DNA from: Methylococcales bacterium
GTDB lineage: Bacteria; Pseudomonadota; Gammaproteobacteria; Methylococcales; Methylomonadaceae
Length of the DNA stretch: 64,000 bases
Assembly (NCBI GenBank): GCA_030753675.1
Contig: JASMBU010000003.1
Coordinates: 117,806-181,805 of the forward strand
Direction: 5' to 3'
Below, in pieces: positions 39,284 to 49,382 of this stretch. The position numbers and the translations under genes were made by a program. The notes below the pieces were generated by a model. It searched no databases. It was not told the origin of the DNA and saw only the letters and a list, made by a program, of their open reading frames with translations. Numbering within the stretch: position 1 is the first letter of the stretch; every line of letters starts with the position of its first letter.

Positions 39284-40891
39284 ACACCAAAACCGTACCT
39301 AAAATAAAATTCGGACTCATTAGAACCCTTATTACCAGAGGGCTTATCAATGAAACAGATACGTCTGAACTTATTAAACAAGCTAAGAAAAAAAAGATCT
39401 CAGTACTGCGTTATATTCTGAATCAACAACTTGTTGATAGTACGAGCATTACAATGACTGCTGTTGAAGAATTCGGCTTATCCTATTTAGATCTTGATGC
39501 TATCGATGCACTCCAACTGCCACTTACAGAATTAACAAATTCATTAATTCGAAAGCACCAAATCTTACCGTTATTTAAAGCGCAATAACACCTTATTTAT
39601 TGCTTTATCTGACCCAACGAATAGCCATGCCATCGATCAAATAAAATTTCACACCCGTCCACAGACTGGAATTATTATTGTTAAAGATCATAAGCTCAAT
39701 GCAAAGATACAAGTCTGTCTTGATGCTCAGGAATCGATCATCGAAGACATACTTGATGAAAACATTAGCATTATCGAAGAGGAAGAACCTGTTGATGCAC
39801 AACAAAATCAAGCCAAAAACTCACCCGAAATTGATGATGCACCCATTGTTCGATACGTCAAACAAATTCTCGTAGATGCCATCAAAAAAGGCGCCTCCGA
39901 TATTCATGTTGAACCTTACGAACACTTCTTTAGAATCCGATTCCGAGCTGACGGCATTTTACAAGAAATAGCAACCCCTCCTGACAATATGGCCAACCGC
40001 ATGATTTCACGCATAAAAGTCATAGCAAAAATGGACATTGCTATACGTCGCATCCCTCAAGACGGTCGAATAAAAATCAAATTATCGAAAGATAAATTTA
40101 TCGACTTCCGTGTCAATACATGTCCTACTTTATACGGTGAGAAAGTAGTGCTTAGAATCTTAGATCCCAGTAGTGCCACATTAGGTATTGAAGCGCTTAA
40201 TTCAAAAAAAGCCTAATGAAAAACTTCATTCATGCGATCAATCAGCCCTATGGCTTATTCCTTATTACTGGACCAACAGGTAGCGGTAAAACAATCACAT
40301 TGTATACGGCACTTAATATCCTCAATTCGCCGCAGTTCAATATATCAACAGCAGAAGATCCCGTTGAAATAACGTTACCTGGCATTAATCAGGTCAACAT
40401 GAACCCGAAAGCCGGCATTGACTTTGCTACCGCACTACGCGCATTCCTAAGACAAGATCCCGATGTCATTATGGTTGGTGAAATCAGGGACCAAGAAACC
40501 GCTGAACCACCTTATTCAAATGAGAATCCCTCCCTACAATATTATTTCATCAATACAATTAATTGTTGCTCAACGACTAATCCGTAAATTAGGTGAACAC
40601 TGCAAACGCCCTGAGACTCTGCCTGATCAAATTTTACTAGATACCGGCTTTTCTCAAGATTCACTTAAAAAGCTAACACTCTTCAGCGCTCAAGGCTCTG
40701 AACATTGCACTCACGGTTATATCGGCCGAATAGGCGTCTATCAAGTAATGCCTATCAGTCATAGCATGCAGCAACTTATTTTAAACAACCCCGATTCCAG
40801 TCAACTCGAAGCACAATGCCAATCAGCCCTGATAAAAGTCGGCACCGGCATCACCAGTCTCGAAGAAGTTAACAAGATCACAAGAGGTTAA
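39280..40891 (+). pseudogene. pilB: type IV pilus assembly ATPase PilB, degraded
   Basis: Remnant of the pilus extension ATPase. The N-terminal domain (39280-39588) stops early at LPLFKAQ. Reading resumes in another frame from about 39581 (RNNTLFIALSDPTNS…SDIHVEPYEH…RVNTCPTLYGEKVVLRILDPSSATLGIEAL) to a stop at 40216 after a run of seven A. A third frame (40216-40587) carries the Walker A motif GPTGSGKT and Walker [13 protein letters not shown]. After QETAE the family's ~25-residue segment with the HTN box is deleted and the frame changes again. The tail (RIGVYQVMP…GITSLEEVN, to 40891) also lacks several residues. At least three frame changes and one sizeable deletion exclude function. Confidence 0.92.
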
Positions 40892-40895
40892 CCCT

Positions 40896-42116
40896 ATGGC
40901 TAAAAACAATACACCTAGTAAATATATTTGGTGCGGCATTAATACAACAACAGGACTTCCCTCCAAAGGAACCATTAGCCGCTAAAATTTAATCAATGCA
41001 CAGGCAAAGCTTCGTCGACAAGGCATACGAATCATCAACATAAAGATTAAACCCAAACCCCTACTAACCACACGAAATAAAAAAATAACCAGCAAAGATA
41101 TTACTATTTTAAGTCAGCAATTAGCAACTATGCTGGAAGCTGGTGTTCCATTAGTGCAAGCCTTTGAAATTACAGGCCAAGGCCATGACAATGAAAGTAT
41201 GAAAGCTTTACTACTTGATATCAAACAAAACATTGAAAACGGCTTATCGTTTACCGAAGCACTCGAAAAAAGACCCTACTATTTTAATGACCTCTTCTGT
41301 AGCATAGTGGCAGCGGGTGAACAAGCCGGTATTTTAGAAACCTTACTCGATAAAATTTCAACGTACAAAGAAAAAACCGAGTCACTCAAAGCAAAAATAA
41401 AAAAAGCACTAACTTATCCCATCGCTGTACTGGTTGTCGCGGTCTTAGTCACCGCTATACTACTGCTTTTCGTAGTTCCCGTCTTTGAAGAACTTTTTCA
41501 AGACTTTGGTGCCGATCTACCACTGTTTACCCGTTTAGTTATTGACCTATCCGATTGGTTACAAGCCTATTGGTGGCTTGTATTAAGTGCCTTATCAGTA
41601 ATCATAATGACTTTACGCTTTTATCATAAGCGCTCGGCTCGTTTTCATCATACCCTTGATCGCATGTACTTGCACATTCCGGTGATTGGCCCAATTCTAC
41701 GTAAAGCGGCTATCGCTCACTTTGCCCGAACGCTATCAACAATGTCAACAGCGGGCGTTCCTTTAGTAGATGCTCTAACATCTGTTTCTGGTGCAACCGG
41801 CAATCATGTCTATTGCCAACAGGTCCTTGTTATTCGCGACAAAGTGTCAACGGGGCAACAACTACAACTCAGTATGCAACAGACTGGTATTTTCCCTTTT
41901 CTTATTATTCAAATGGTTGCTATTGGTGAAGAGTCAGGTTCTATAGATAAAATGCTCAGTAAAGTAGCTGATTTTTATGAAGAAGAGATTGATAATACTA
42001 TTGATAACCTAAGTGACTTATTCGAACCTTTAATCATGGTTATTCTAGGCGGATTAGTTGGCAGCCTAGTAGTTGCGATGTATCTCCCTATTTTTAAATT
42101 AAGATCCGTCATTTAA
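40896..42116 (+). pseudogene. pilC: type IV pilus inner-membrane platform PilC, with premature stop
   Basis: The ATG at 40896 starts MAKNNTPSKYIWCGINTTTG…, matching the PilC N-terminus. A TAA at 40983-40985 interrupts the same frame at codon 30, then QAKLRRQGI continues. From about 41100 (DITILSQQLATMLEAGVPLVQAFE) to VVAMYLPIFKLRSVI at 42116 the protein is intact: both T2SSF domains (about 41,120-41,480 and 41,700-42,080) and the membrane segments are present. A product from an internal ATG at 41130 would lack the first 78 residues. With pilB broken and pilD missing, it is very likely non-functional. Confidence 0.88.
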
Positions 42117-42153
42117 ACGCCAAATCAGCGCTCCGGACGGCCCAATTTTTATC

Positions 42154-42180
42154 TTGATTAAGTTTCCTAAACGTTATAAT
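42154..42180 (+). promoter_or_regulatory. coaE: possible promoter for coaE
   Basis: -10 TATAAT (42175-42180) with TTGATT (42154-42159) 15 bases upstream. The -10 is perfect but the spacing is short. It lies in the gap where pilD is expected, so coaE-zapD may have gained its own promoter. Confidence 0.4.
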
Positions 42181-42230
42181 GTCTTTTAAAATTTATTTTT
42201 TGATTATAACGACCATTCAAATAATTAATT

Positions 42231-42836
42231 ATGCTAAAAATTGGACTCACTGGCGGCATTGGTAGCGGTAAAAGCACTGCAGCAAATCATTTTGAGTCAC
42301 TAGGTGTTCCTGTTATTGATGCCGATGAAATAGCCCATCAACTCACACAACGAGGACAACCTGCCCTGCAACAAATAGCCGTACATTTTAATTCCTGTAT
42401 CGATAGCCAAGGACACTTACTACGAGCCGAACTACGCGAACTAATATTCTCAAACCAGACTCAAAAACAACGTTTAGAAAATATTCTTCACCCCCTCATT
42501 CGCAACGAAATACTGACGCAACTGCTACAATTAAAGAGTGACTACGCGGTACTGAGCATCCCGCTACTCGTCGAGAAAAGTTTATTTAGCTGGGTTGATA
42601 GAACGCTTGTTATTGACTGCCCAGAAGCACTCCAGATTAACCGCGTTCAAAAAAGAAACAACCTATCAATATCTCTAATTAAAAAAATTATCGATTCTCA
42701 AGCCTCACCAGAATCCCGATTATCAAAGGCTAATGATATAATTACCAATAATAGTAGCACTCAAGAACTTGCAGAAGCCGTCAAAAAACTGCACAATTTC
42801 TATCAATCACTGTGCAACCCATTAACTGATCAATAG
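42231..42836 (+). CDS. coaE: dephospho-CoA kinase
   Basis: Final step of coenzyme A synthesis. It has 201 residues. The P-loop is GLTGGIGSGKSTAA at residues 5-18, followed by VPVIDADEIAHQL with the catalytic Asp, HPLIRNEI, and the lid region RVQKRNNLS. In related genomes it follows pilBCD; here it follows the broken pilC directly. zapD starts 3 bases after the stop. Confidence 0.95.
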   Translation: MLKIGLTGGIGSGKSTAANHFESLGVPVIDADEIAHQLTQRGQPALQQIAVHFNSCIDSQGHLLRAELRELIFSNQTQKQRLENILHPLIRNEILTQLLQLKSDYAVLSIPLLVEKSLFSWVDRTLVIDCPEALQINRVQKRNNLSISLIKKIIDSQASPESRLSKANDIITNNSSTQELAEAVKKLHNFYQSLCNPLTDQ

Positions 42837-42839
42837 TCC

Positions 42840-43613
42840 GTGAATAATTTCCTATCCTACGAATTTCCTCTCAAAGAACGCATTCGACTCTTTATGCGTC
42901 TGGAACACCTTTTTCAACAATTTGACCATTGTTTACAGGGCACAACCGTTTGGGATCGGCGTGCTGCAATTGATGGGCTTCATTCAATTATTACTTTATT
43001 TGCACGAAACGATATTAAATCCGCGATTTTAAAAGAATTAGAGCGTCACACTTCAATCTTAACCATGATTTCTAAGAATGAAGATGTTGATGATTCCAAA
43101 CTGGAATCTATCTTGCAAGAATTACAAACCGTCAGCCAATCGCTCTACCAATGTAATGGAAAAATAGGGATCGCTATTATTGAGGGTAATGAACTCTTAA
43201 AATCCGTCACCCAACGAACCTCTATTCCAGGTGGCAGTTGCTCTTTTGATCTCCCTGGATTTCATTATTGGTTAGAACAAAGTCCAGACCAGCAATGCAT
43301 TGACCTTAATAAATGGTCTGAATCATTTTCTGACATTCGCCATGCTATCGATCTCGTACTAAAATTTATTCGCCAAAGCAGCACGCCTTCTCAAGAGGTT
43401 GCAAAAATGGGCTTCTATCAAAACAATCTAAGCCAATCCTCTTCCTACCAACTCATCCAAATACGTGTCGATAGAACTATCCCATGTTATGCTGAAATCA
43501 GTGGCGGCAAGCATCGTTTCTCAATTCGCTTCATGATACCTTCTAAAGATGGCGGACGACCGACTCAAACACAAGCGGATATTCCTTTTGAAATTACGCG
43601 TTGCTTATTATAA
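42840..43613 (+). CDS. zapD: cell division protein ZapD (FtsZ-bundling factor)
   Basis: Cytoplasmic FtsZ-associated protein of 257 residues, GTG start. FLSYEFPLKERIRLFMRLEHLFQQ is the characteristic N-terminus, and the beta-rich C-terminal half contains LPGFHYWLEQ and the R/H-rich GGKHRFSIRFM. It is coupled to coaE. The small zinc protein yacG that often follows zapD is not present. Confidence 0.93.
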   Translation: MNNFLSYEFPLKERIRLFMRLEHLFQQFDHCLQGTTVWDRRAAIDGLHSIITLFARNDIKSAILKELERHTSILTMISKNEDVDDSKLESILQELQTVSQSLYQCNGKIGIAIIEGNELLKSVTQRTSIPGGSCSFDLPGFHYWLEQSPDQQCIDLNKWSESFSDIRHAIDLVLKFIRQSSTPSQEVAKMGFYQNNLSQSSSYQLIQIRVDRTIPCYAEISGGKHRFSIRFMIPSKDGGRPTQTQADIPFEITRCLL

Positions 43614-43640
43614 ATACCGCCCTACAACAACAAAAACTCT

Positions 43641-44573
43641 CTACGCTAAAAAAGTACGAATTCCTGCTACCCCCTGTCCTCCGCATTCATAGACTGAAGT
43701 TAAATCTGAGTCCATCATTCCCCCTAATGCATAAACAGGTATATTTACTTGTGCAACTAATTCCTGAAAATACAACCAACCCAGTGGTTTAGCTTTAGGG
43801 TGAGTGGCGGTACTTTTTACCGGAGCTAAAACCACAAAATCTACACCGATCGCTTCTGCCTGTTGCAATTCAGCACGGTTGTGACAAGAAGCTCCCACCC
43901 AACCTTCAACCTCAGGGCGTTGATCAAGTACCATTAAATCCTTACTGGTTAGGTGTAAATTAGCTATTGGAAAATCACCTACCCGAAGAGCAGAATTCAC
44001 CATTAATATCACCTGATTCTTATTACAAATAAACGTTGCATATTCAAGTAACTCTTGCAAATCAGTTGCGTCCACTAATTTTGTTCGCAACTGAATCAAT
44101 TTAACGTTGTTCTCAACTAAACGAGGCAGTGTTCTTTGAAGTGAAATTAGACTGTCATCACCCACTATCGCATATTGACTCGGCAATTGAACGGCATTAA
44201 CAATAGCGCTATTGGCTGCAGGAAATGCATAATGTTTTAAAGCCTCAACAGGCACCCAACGAATAACTTGACCTTCATTAGAACAAACAGGACCAATAAA
44301 CGCATCAACGTTCCAGACCCACAACTTTACCCGTAAATCAGAATATTGATGATTGATAACAATCAATGGTCTTGCATCTTTGACGGTCAACCCTAACTCT
44401 TCTTTAAGTTCCCGAATTAGGGCACCCTCAGCGGTTTCTCCCAACTCCAACTTACCACCAGGAAACTCCCAGCGGTCACCTTGATGAACTGACTCAGGCC
44501 GATAAGCAATAAGCACTTCACCGCGCGCATTCGTGACAACACCCACGGCCACCTGCAATACATCATTAGACAC
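43641..44573 (-). CDS. Nudix hydrolase (MutT-like) fused to a thiamine-phosphate-synthase-like domain
   Basis: A 310-residue fusion. The N-terminal 130 residues are a MutT-type 8-oxo-dGTPase; the Nudix box runs GGKLELGETAEGALIRELKEELG, with the metal-binding Glu residues. The C-terminal half (from about 150, LPRLVENNVKLIQLRTK to VYECGGQGVAGIRTF) is a TIM-barrel ThiE/TenI-like domain. This fusion is common in gammaproteobacteria and beside argJ or coaE-zapD. The role of the ThiE-like half is not established. It ends 28 bases from the convergent zapD and starts 3 bases after the argJ stop. Confidence 0.9.
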   Translation of the reverse strand: MSNDVLQVAVGVVTNARGEVLIAYRPESVHQGDRWEFPGGKLELGETAEGALIRELKEELGLTVKDARPLIVINHQYSDLRVKLWVWNVDAFIGPVCSNEGQVIRWVPVEALKHYAFPAANSAIVNAVQLPSQYAIVGDDSLISLQRTLPRLVENNVKLIQLRTKLVDATDLQELLEYATFICNKNQVILMVNSALRVGDFPIANLHLTSKDLMVLDQRPEVEGWVGASCHNRAELQQAEAIGVDFVVLAPVKSTATHPKAKPLGWLYFQELVAQVNIPVYALGGMMDSDLTSVYECGGQGVAGIRTFLA

Positions 44574-44575
44574 AT

Positions 44576-45790
44576 TTACGTCCGATATTCCGCATTAATA
44601 CGAACATAATCATATGATAAATCACAGGTCTTGATCGTTTGTTGCGCAACCCCTCGGCCTAAACACACTGTAATTGTTATTTCTTCAGCATCCATTACTT
44701 TCTGACCGGCCGCTTCAGTGTATTGACTATCTTTAGTGCCTGAGTTCACAACACAAACCTCACCTAGAAAAATAGAAACCTTATCTAATGCAAAGTCCTC
44801 AATACCTGCTCGACCGACTGCTGCCAATATTCGTCCCCAATTCGGGTCACTTGCAAAAAAGGCTGTCTTGACCAAAGGTGAATGTGCAATTGTTTTACCC
44901 ACCCGAACAGCTTCCTGATCATTCTGCGCTTGACTAACAACAATTGATATTAATTTTGTCGCGCCCTCACCGTCCCTAACAATAGCCTCAGCCAACTCAG
45001 AAAAAACGTCATTAACAACATCACAAAAATGCTGATAAGACTGACTTCCTTCAAGCAACTCAGGCACATCTGAGTGACCGCTTGCCATTAACACACAAGC
45101 GTCATTAGTTGACGTATCTCCATCAACAGTAATACGATTAAATGACTGTTCAACAGCATGCTGTAAACACCGTTGCAGCAATCCATCTTCAATCTTAGCG
45201 TCGGTAGCCACAAAAGATAACATGGTTGCCATATTAGGCTGTATCATTCCCGCCCCTTTAGAAATGCCGGTTATGGTAATACTCCCCTCATCCAATGACA
45301 CTACTTTCGAGACACCTTTAGGAAAGGTATCGGTGGTCATTATCGCCTCAGCAGCCTGCGCCCAATTATCTTCTGATAAATTGTCAATCGCTTTAGGCAA
45401 AGCTTGAGTTATTTTTTCAACCGGTAACGATTCGCCAATAACGCCTGTCGAAAAGGGTAAAACCTGCTCCATACGCCCTCCAGCTATCTGTGATAAGGTC
45501 AAACATATTGATTGCGCATCTTGAAGACCTTTAGCCCCGGTACCAGCATTCGCATTACCAGAATTAATAACTAACCAACGCGGATCTTTTCTCAAATTCT
45601 GTTTAGCCAATACCACGGGAGCTGCACAAAAGGCATTCTGCGTAAAAACCGCACTACACGTAGATTCTGGATCCATCTCAACAACCAATAAGTCGTCACG
45701 CACACATTGTTTTATTTGCGCACAATAAGTACCCAGTAACACACCATCTACTGCACGCATAACTGGAAATTTTGGAACCCCTACTGCCAT
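44576..45790 (-). CDS. argJ: bifunctional glutamate N-acetyltransferase / N-acetylglutamate synthase
   Basis: Transfers acetyl from acetylornithine to glutamate in the cyclic arginine pathway and can also make N-acetylglutamate. It has 404 residues. The precursor self-cleaves at A-T in MLSFVATDA-type and the conserved GEGATKL motif region; NSGNANAGTGAKGLQDA and NRITVDGDTSTND are further signatures, as is NWGRILAAVGRAG. It lies just upstream of the Nudix gene. Confidence 0.95.
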   Translation of the reverse strand: MAVGVPKFPVMRAVDGVLLGTYCAQIKQCVRDDLLVVEMDPESTCSAVFTQNAFCAAPVVLAKQNLRKDPRWLVINSGNANAGTGAKGLQDAQSICLTLSQIAGGRMEQVLPFSTGVIGESLPVEKITQALPKAIDNLSEDNWAQAAEAIMTTDTFPKGVSKVVSLDEGSITITGISKGAGMIQPNMATMLSFVATDAKIEDGLLQRCLQHAVEQSFNRITVDGDTSTNDACVLMASGHSDVPELLEGSQSYQHFCDVVNDVFSELAEAIVRDGEGATKLISIVVSQAQNDQEAVRVGKTIAHSPLVKTAFFASDPNWGRILAAVGRAGIEDFALDKVSIFLGEVCVVNSGTKDSQYTEAAGQKVMDAEEITITVCLGRGVAQQTIKTCDLSYDYVRINAEYRT

Positions 45791-45819
45791 TACTTACATC
45801 CCATTATATTTTTTATTTT

Positions 45820-46959
45820 CTACCGAAAAAAAAGAATCCGTATTTCCCGAACCGACGCTATTTCTTGCGTTATTTTTTCACAGTGTTTTTTACAATTATC
45901 AACAACCAAATCATGTTCAAGGGGCGACAATAAAAATATGACTTCCAGTTCTACCGCACCATTAATATAATGAATTTTAATATCATCCACTAGGCTGTAG
46001 TAATCCCCCAGACAATCTCTAATACCATTGATCAATTCTTTTCTTGATGGCAACCAATCATCAACTGACTCTTTTTGCTCATCATCTTCAGGATCAGTAT
46101 GCACTAAGACATCAACGATATTGTCAAATTTTACTAACAATTGATTACGCACCGTATCGGCAATCATATGACCCTCTGAAACACTGATATACGAATCAAC
46201 CTGAATATGGAGATCTACATAAATATCTTCGCCCATACGACGAGTCCGTATCAAATGAATATTAATAACCCCATCAACAACTGAAATTGCTTGGCGCAAA
46301 GCATCAAGCTCATCATCTGAAATAGCCGTATCCACTAACTCTTTTAAGCTCTCCATAATGAGTGACACACCAATCTTAGCAATCATTAAACTCACTAAGA
46401 CAGCGGCAATCGCATCGGCATAGCCATAACCCAAAAGCATGGCCGCGATGCCTATCAAAACTATAATGGACGAAATAGCATCACTACGATGATGCCAAGC
46501 ATTGGCCAACAACAATTTAGAGCGGGTTTTTTGGGCAACCTTTTTCGTGAAATGGAATAGCCACTCCTTACAAAAAATCGATATCCCCGCGATATACAAT
46601 GTTAATTGATCGGGAATGAGCAATGTACCATCGCCTAAAATACGACTCACAGCATCCCAAGATATCCCTGCAGCAACAACGATTAACCCACAACCTAGAA
46701 CTACCGTTGCTATGGTTTCAAACCGGGCATGCCCATAGGGGTGATCTTGATCAGGTCGTTTACTTCCTAGCTTAATAGCGACCAAGACAACGGCATCACT
46801 CAGTAAATCAGCGAGAGAATGAATACCATCGGCAATCAATGCCGACGATTGCCCCAGAACACCTGCTGACACTTTCATGACAGCTAAAAAAATATTAACT
46901 AGCGCTGCAACCAACGTTGCGTGAGACTTCATTTGAACATCGTTACGCTCTGTCATCAT
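45820..46959 (-). CDS. cation diffusion facilitator family transporter
   Basis: CDF metal/H+ antiporter of 379 residues. There are six membrane segments in the first ~215 residues. The metal-site motifs are HSLADLLSD (segment II) and HHRSDAISS (segment V), with SALIADG before the first. The cytoplasmic C-terminal domain starts near 220 and contains LIRTRRMGEDIYVDLHIQVDSYISVSEGH. It is longer than FieF (300 residues). Zn, Fe or Mn are all possible. It lies 6 bases downstream of the TusA-like gene. Confidence 0.92.
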   Translation of the reverse strand: MMTERNDVQMKSHATLVAALVNIFLAVMKVSAGVLGQSSALIADGIHSLADLLSDAVVLVAIKLGSKRPDQDHPYGHARFETIATVVLGCGLIVVAAGISWDAVSRILGDGTLLIPDQLTLYIAGISIFCKEWLFHFTKKVAQKTRSKLLLANAWHHRSDAISSIIVLIGIAAMLLGYGYADAIAAVLVSLMIAKIGVSLIMESLKELVDTAISDDELDALRQAISVVDGVINIHLIRTRRMGEDIYVDLHIQVDSYISVSEGHMIADTVRNQLLVKFDNIVDVLVHTDPEDDEQKESVDDWLPSRKELINGIRDCLGDYYSLVDDIKIHYINGAVELEVIFLLSPLEHDLVVDNCKKHCEKITQEIASVREIRILFFR

Positions 46960-46965
46960 TATATT

Positions 46966-47193
46966 TTAGTCACCCACGACAATATTAATTGTGAACTCAC
47001 CGGCATTATTATTTGCTGATAGAATCTGATGCCCATTAATACGGCACCAAGCCGGAATATCTTGCATAACACCGGGATCCGTACAAGCCACTTCTAATTG
47101 ATCCCCCAAAGCCATCGTTTTAATTTTATCCTGCACCCGTATGACTGGCATAGGGCAAAGTAAACGTCGAGCATCTAAAAATTGCTTATTCAT
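46966..47193 (-). CDS. TusA-family sulfur carrier protein
   Basis: A sulfurtransferase or carrier of 75 residues. The active cysteine is in RRLLCPMPVIRV (CPxP motif) near residue 12, and the fold ends in the usual ITINIV strand. I chose the ATG at 47193, which overlaps the stop of the upstream PP-loop gene in an ATGA (47190-47193); an ATG three codons earlier is possible. The coupling suggests that it hands sulfur to the upstream enzyme. It could serve tRNA thiolation, sulfur oxidation or molybdenum cofactor sulfuration; context favours tRNA thiolation. Confidence 0.88.
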   Translation of the reverse strand: MNKQFLDARRLLCPMPVIRVQDKIKTMALGDQLEVACTDPGVMQDIPAWCRINGHQILSANNNAGEFTINIVVGD

Positions 47194-48257
47194 ACATGCC
47201 ATTCTTTAGCTATTTCATCACTTGACAACGGCGTAACCAAAAATGACTTTTCTTCCCCTTGCTGAGTCATTTTAACGTCTACTTGTTCAGCCTCCCGCCC
47301 CTGACTATAACGAGCCGTTATCTGTGCAGCTAACCAACAATCCTGCTCAGAAAGAGTACCGTCAATTAACACTAGTGGGCCTGGATGACTAACTGTTGTC
47401 ATCGTTTGAAAAACATTTTTATAGCCCTGCAAAAAATTATTCTCGCCTTCTTCTCGAGCAATAATCATCTTAAAATGAGCCTTCGGTCGCAGATGACGCC
47501 CCACCTTCAACAACATAATGTCATCTAACTCATACTCTTTCTTACCTCTTGCTGTCCATAAATCTACCAACTTGTCGGAATAGCTTTTATCTGTTAAAAA
47601 ACAACACCCCCCTGCGGGTTGTGCATATTCAGTAAAACCAAATTGTTCTGCCAAAGTCATTTGGGGCTTTCGTGTCCGACCACTAAAATCATACAACTCT
47701 TCTCGGTTGACCCAACCTTCTTTCTCGGGCAGGGTTTCAGGTAGATTTTTTGCACACAATGGCCTTAACAACCGCTCATTGGCACCTGACTCTCTGGCTA
47801 TAACCGGCATCGTATCTTTTCGTTGAGACATCGGTCGCTGTCCGATCACCTCACCGGTAATGATAAAATCAAAATCATTCTCTTCTATCCACTGCTGCGC
47901 CTTTTGCACCATAAAAACCTTACAATCCAAACACGGGTTCAAATTAGCACCATACCCATGCTGTGGATTTATTAACACATTCTTATACTCCTCAATAACA
48001 TCAATAATGTGCAGTTTTATCCCCAGTTGCTCAGCAACCCATAATGAATTATTTCGTTTAGGCTTGGCTTTATTTTTTTTACGAATAGCATGGGTATGAC
48101 CCTCCACACAAAAACCCGTGAAAAAGTTAATCCCTTCTACGTGAACCCCTTGTTCCATAATCGCTTTGGTCGCCAACATGGAGTCAAGACCTCCTGAGAT
48201 AAGAGAAACGGCTTTCTTCTGTTTTTTCATTGCTTTTTTGTTATTAAAAGTGAACAT
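47190..48257 (-). CDS. PP-loop ATPase, ThiI/MnmA-like tRNA thiouridylase family
   Basis: A 355-residue adenylating enzyme. The PP-loop SLISGGLDSMLATKAI is at residues 18-33. Candidate catalytic cysteines are in NPCLDCK near 107-110 and AGGCCFLT near 217-220, and TGEVIGQRPMSQ follows the first pair. The C-terminal ~110 residues (KVGRHLRPKAHFKMIIAREEGEN…) form the NFACT-R-like RNA-binding region known from this family. The start could also be the ATG at 48230 (MKKQKKAVSLIS). It is coupled to the TusA-like gene. A 4- or 2-thiouridine function is inferred; the exact tRNA position is unknown. Confidence 0.8.
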   Translation of the reverse strand: MFTFNNKKAMKKQKKAVSLISGGLDSMLATKAIMEQGVHVEGINFFTGFCVEGHTHAIRKKNKAKPKRNNSLWVAEQLGIKLHIIDVIEEYKNVLINPQHGYGANLNPCLDCKVFMVQKAQQWIEENDFDFIITGEVIGQRPMSQRKDTMPVIARESGANERLLRPLCAKNLPETLPEKEGWVNREELYDFSGRTRKPQMTLAEQFGFTEYAQPAGGCCFLTDKSYSDKLVDLWTARGKKEYELDDIMLLKVGRHLRPKAHFKMIIAREEGENNFLQGYKNVFQTMTTVSHPGPLVLIDGTLSEQDCWLAAQITARYSQGREAEQVDVKMTQQGEEKSFLVTPLSSDEIAKEWHV

Positions 48258-48458
48258 TATACGTTAACTTTTCCCCATAAAGCTAACAGACGGAGCACTC
48301 GCACGCCTTCTACTGACAACACTATTCATTCTGTTTTTACATTAAAAACCAACCTTTCATTCGACATAATCCTGTTTATATAGCCACTCAACACTTCAAC
48401 AAACAACGTTCACTATAAATTTAAGTTATAATTATAATTTTTTATCGCCTTAAAAACC

Positions 48459-49382
48459 GTGCCAAGTAACTACAAAAAACCCACTACATTTCAAAACTTA
48501 ATTCTTGCTTTGCAATCCTTTTGGTCTGAACAAGACTGCACCATTTTACAGCCTCTCGATATGGAAGTTGGTGCCGGTACCTTTCATCCCGGAACCTTTC
48601 TCCGCGCCATTGGCCCTGAGCCTTGGCGTTCAGCCTACGCACAACCATCACGTCGTCCAACTGATGGTCGCTTTGGAGAAAACCCCAATCGATTGCAACA
48701 TTACTATCAATTCCAGGTCGTCCTAAAACCCTCGCCTGATAATATTCAGGAACTCTATTTAGACTCTTTGCGTTACTTAGGTCTCGACTTACTTGAACAC
48801 GATATTCGTTTTGTCGAAGACAACTGGGAATCCCCTACCTTGGGTGCATGGGGTTTAGGCTGGGAAGTCTGGCTCAATGGCATGGAAGTCACCCAGTTTA
48901 CCTATTTCCAACAAGTCGGCAGCCTAGATTGTCGACCGGTAACCGGTGAAATCACTTATGGTCTTGAACGCATTGCGATGTACTTGCAAAATGTACAAAG
49001 CGTTTACGATTTAACTTGGAACACAAATAGCCAAGGCCGCGTCAGCTACGGCGATATTTTCCACCAAAACGAAGTTGAAATGTCACACTTTAATTTCACC
49101 CACGCCAACACTAACTTTCTCTTCTCCAGTTTTGATAACTACGAACAGGAATGCAAAAAACTCATTGACCAGAAACTCTCCTTACCGGCTTATGAAATGA
49201 TTCTGAAAGCATCCCATGTTTTCAATCTCTTAGATGCACGTCATGCAATCTCTGTAACCGAGCGTCAACGCTATATTCTACGTGTCAGAGAGATGTCAAA
49301 GGCCGTTGCCGAAAACTATTACCAAGGAAGAGAAGCATTAGGTTTTCCAATGCTTAACAATAAGAAGACTCAAAATGACTGA
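48459..49382 (+). CDS. glyQ: glycyl-tRNA synthetase alpha subunit
   Basis: Catalytic alpha subunit of the bacterial alpha2beta2 enzyme, 307 residues, GTG start. [46 protein letters not shown] and the class II signature around [20 protein letters not shown] are diagnostic, with [21 protein letters not shown] later. It is divergent from the PP-loop gene across about 200 AT-rich bases that contain two TATAAT blocks (48427-48438). It overlaps glyS by 8 bases. Confidence 0.97.
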   Translation: MPSNYKKPTTFQNLILALQSFWSEQDCTILQPLDMEVGAGTFHPGTFLRAIGPEPWRSAYAQPSRRPTDGRFGENPNRLQHYYQFQVVLKPSPDNIQELYLDSLRYLGLDLLEHDIRFVEDNWESPTLGAWGLGWEVWLNGMEVTQFTYFQQVGSLDCRPVTGEITYGLERIAMYLQNVQSVYDLTWNTNSQGRVSYGDIFHQNEVEMSHFNFTHANTNFLFSSFDNYEQECKKLIDQKLSLPAYEMILKASHVFNLLDARHAISVTERQRYILRVREMSKAVAENYYQGREALGFPMLNNKKTQND

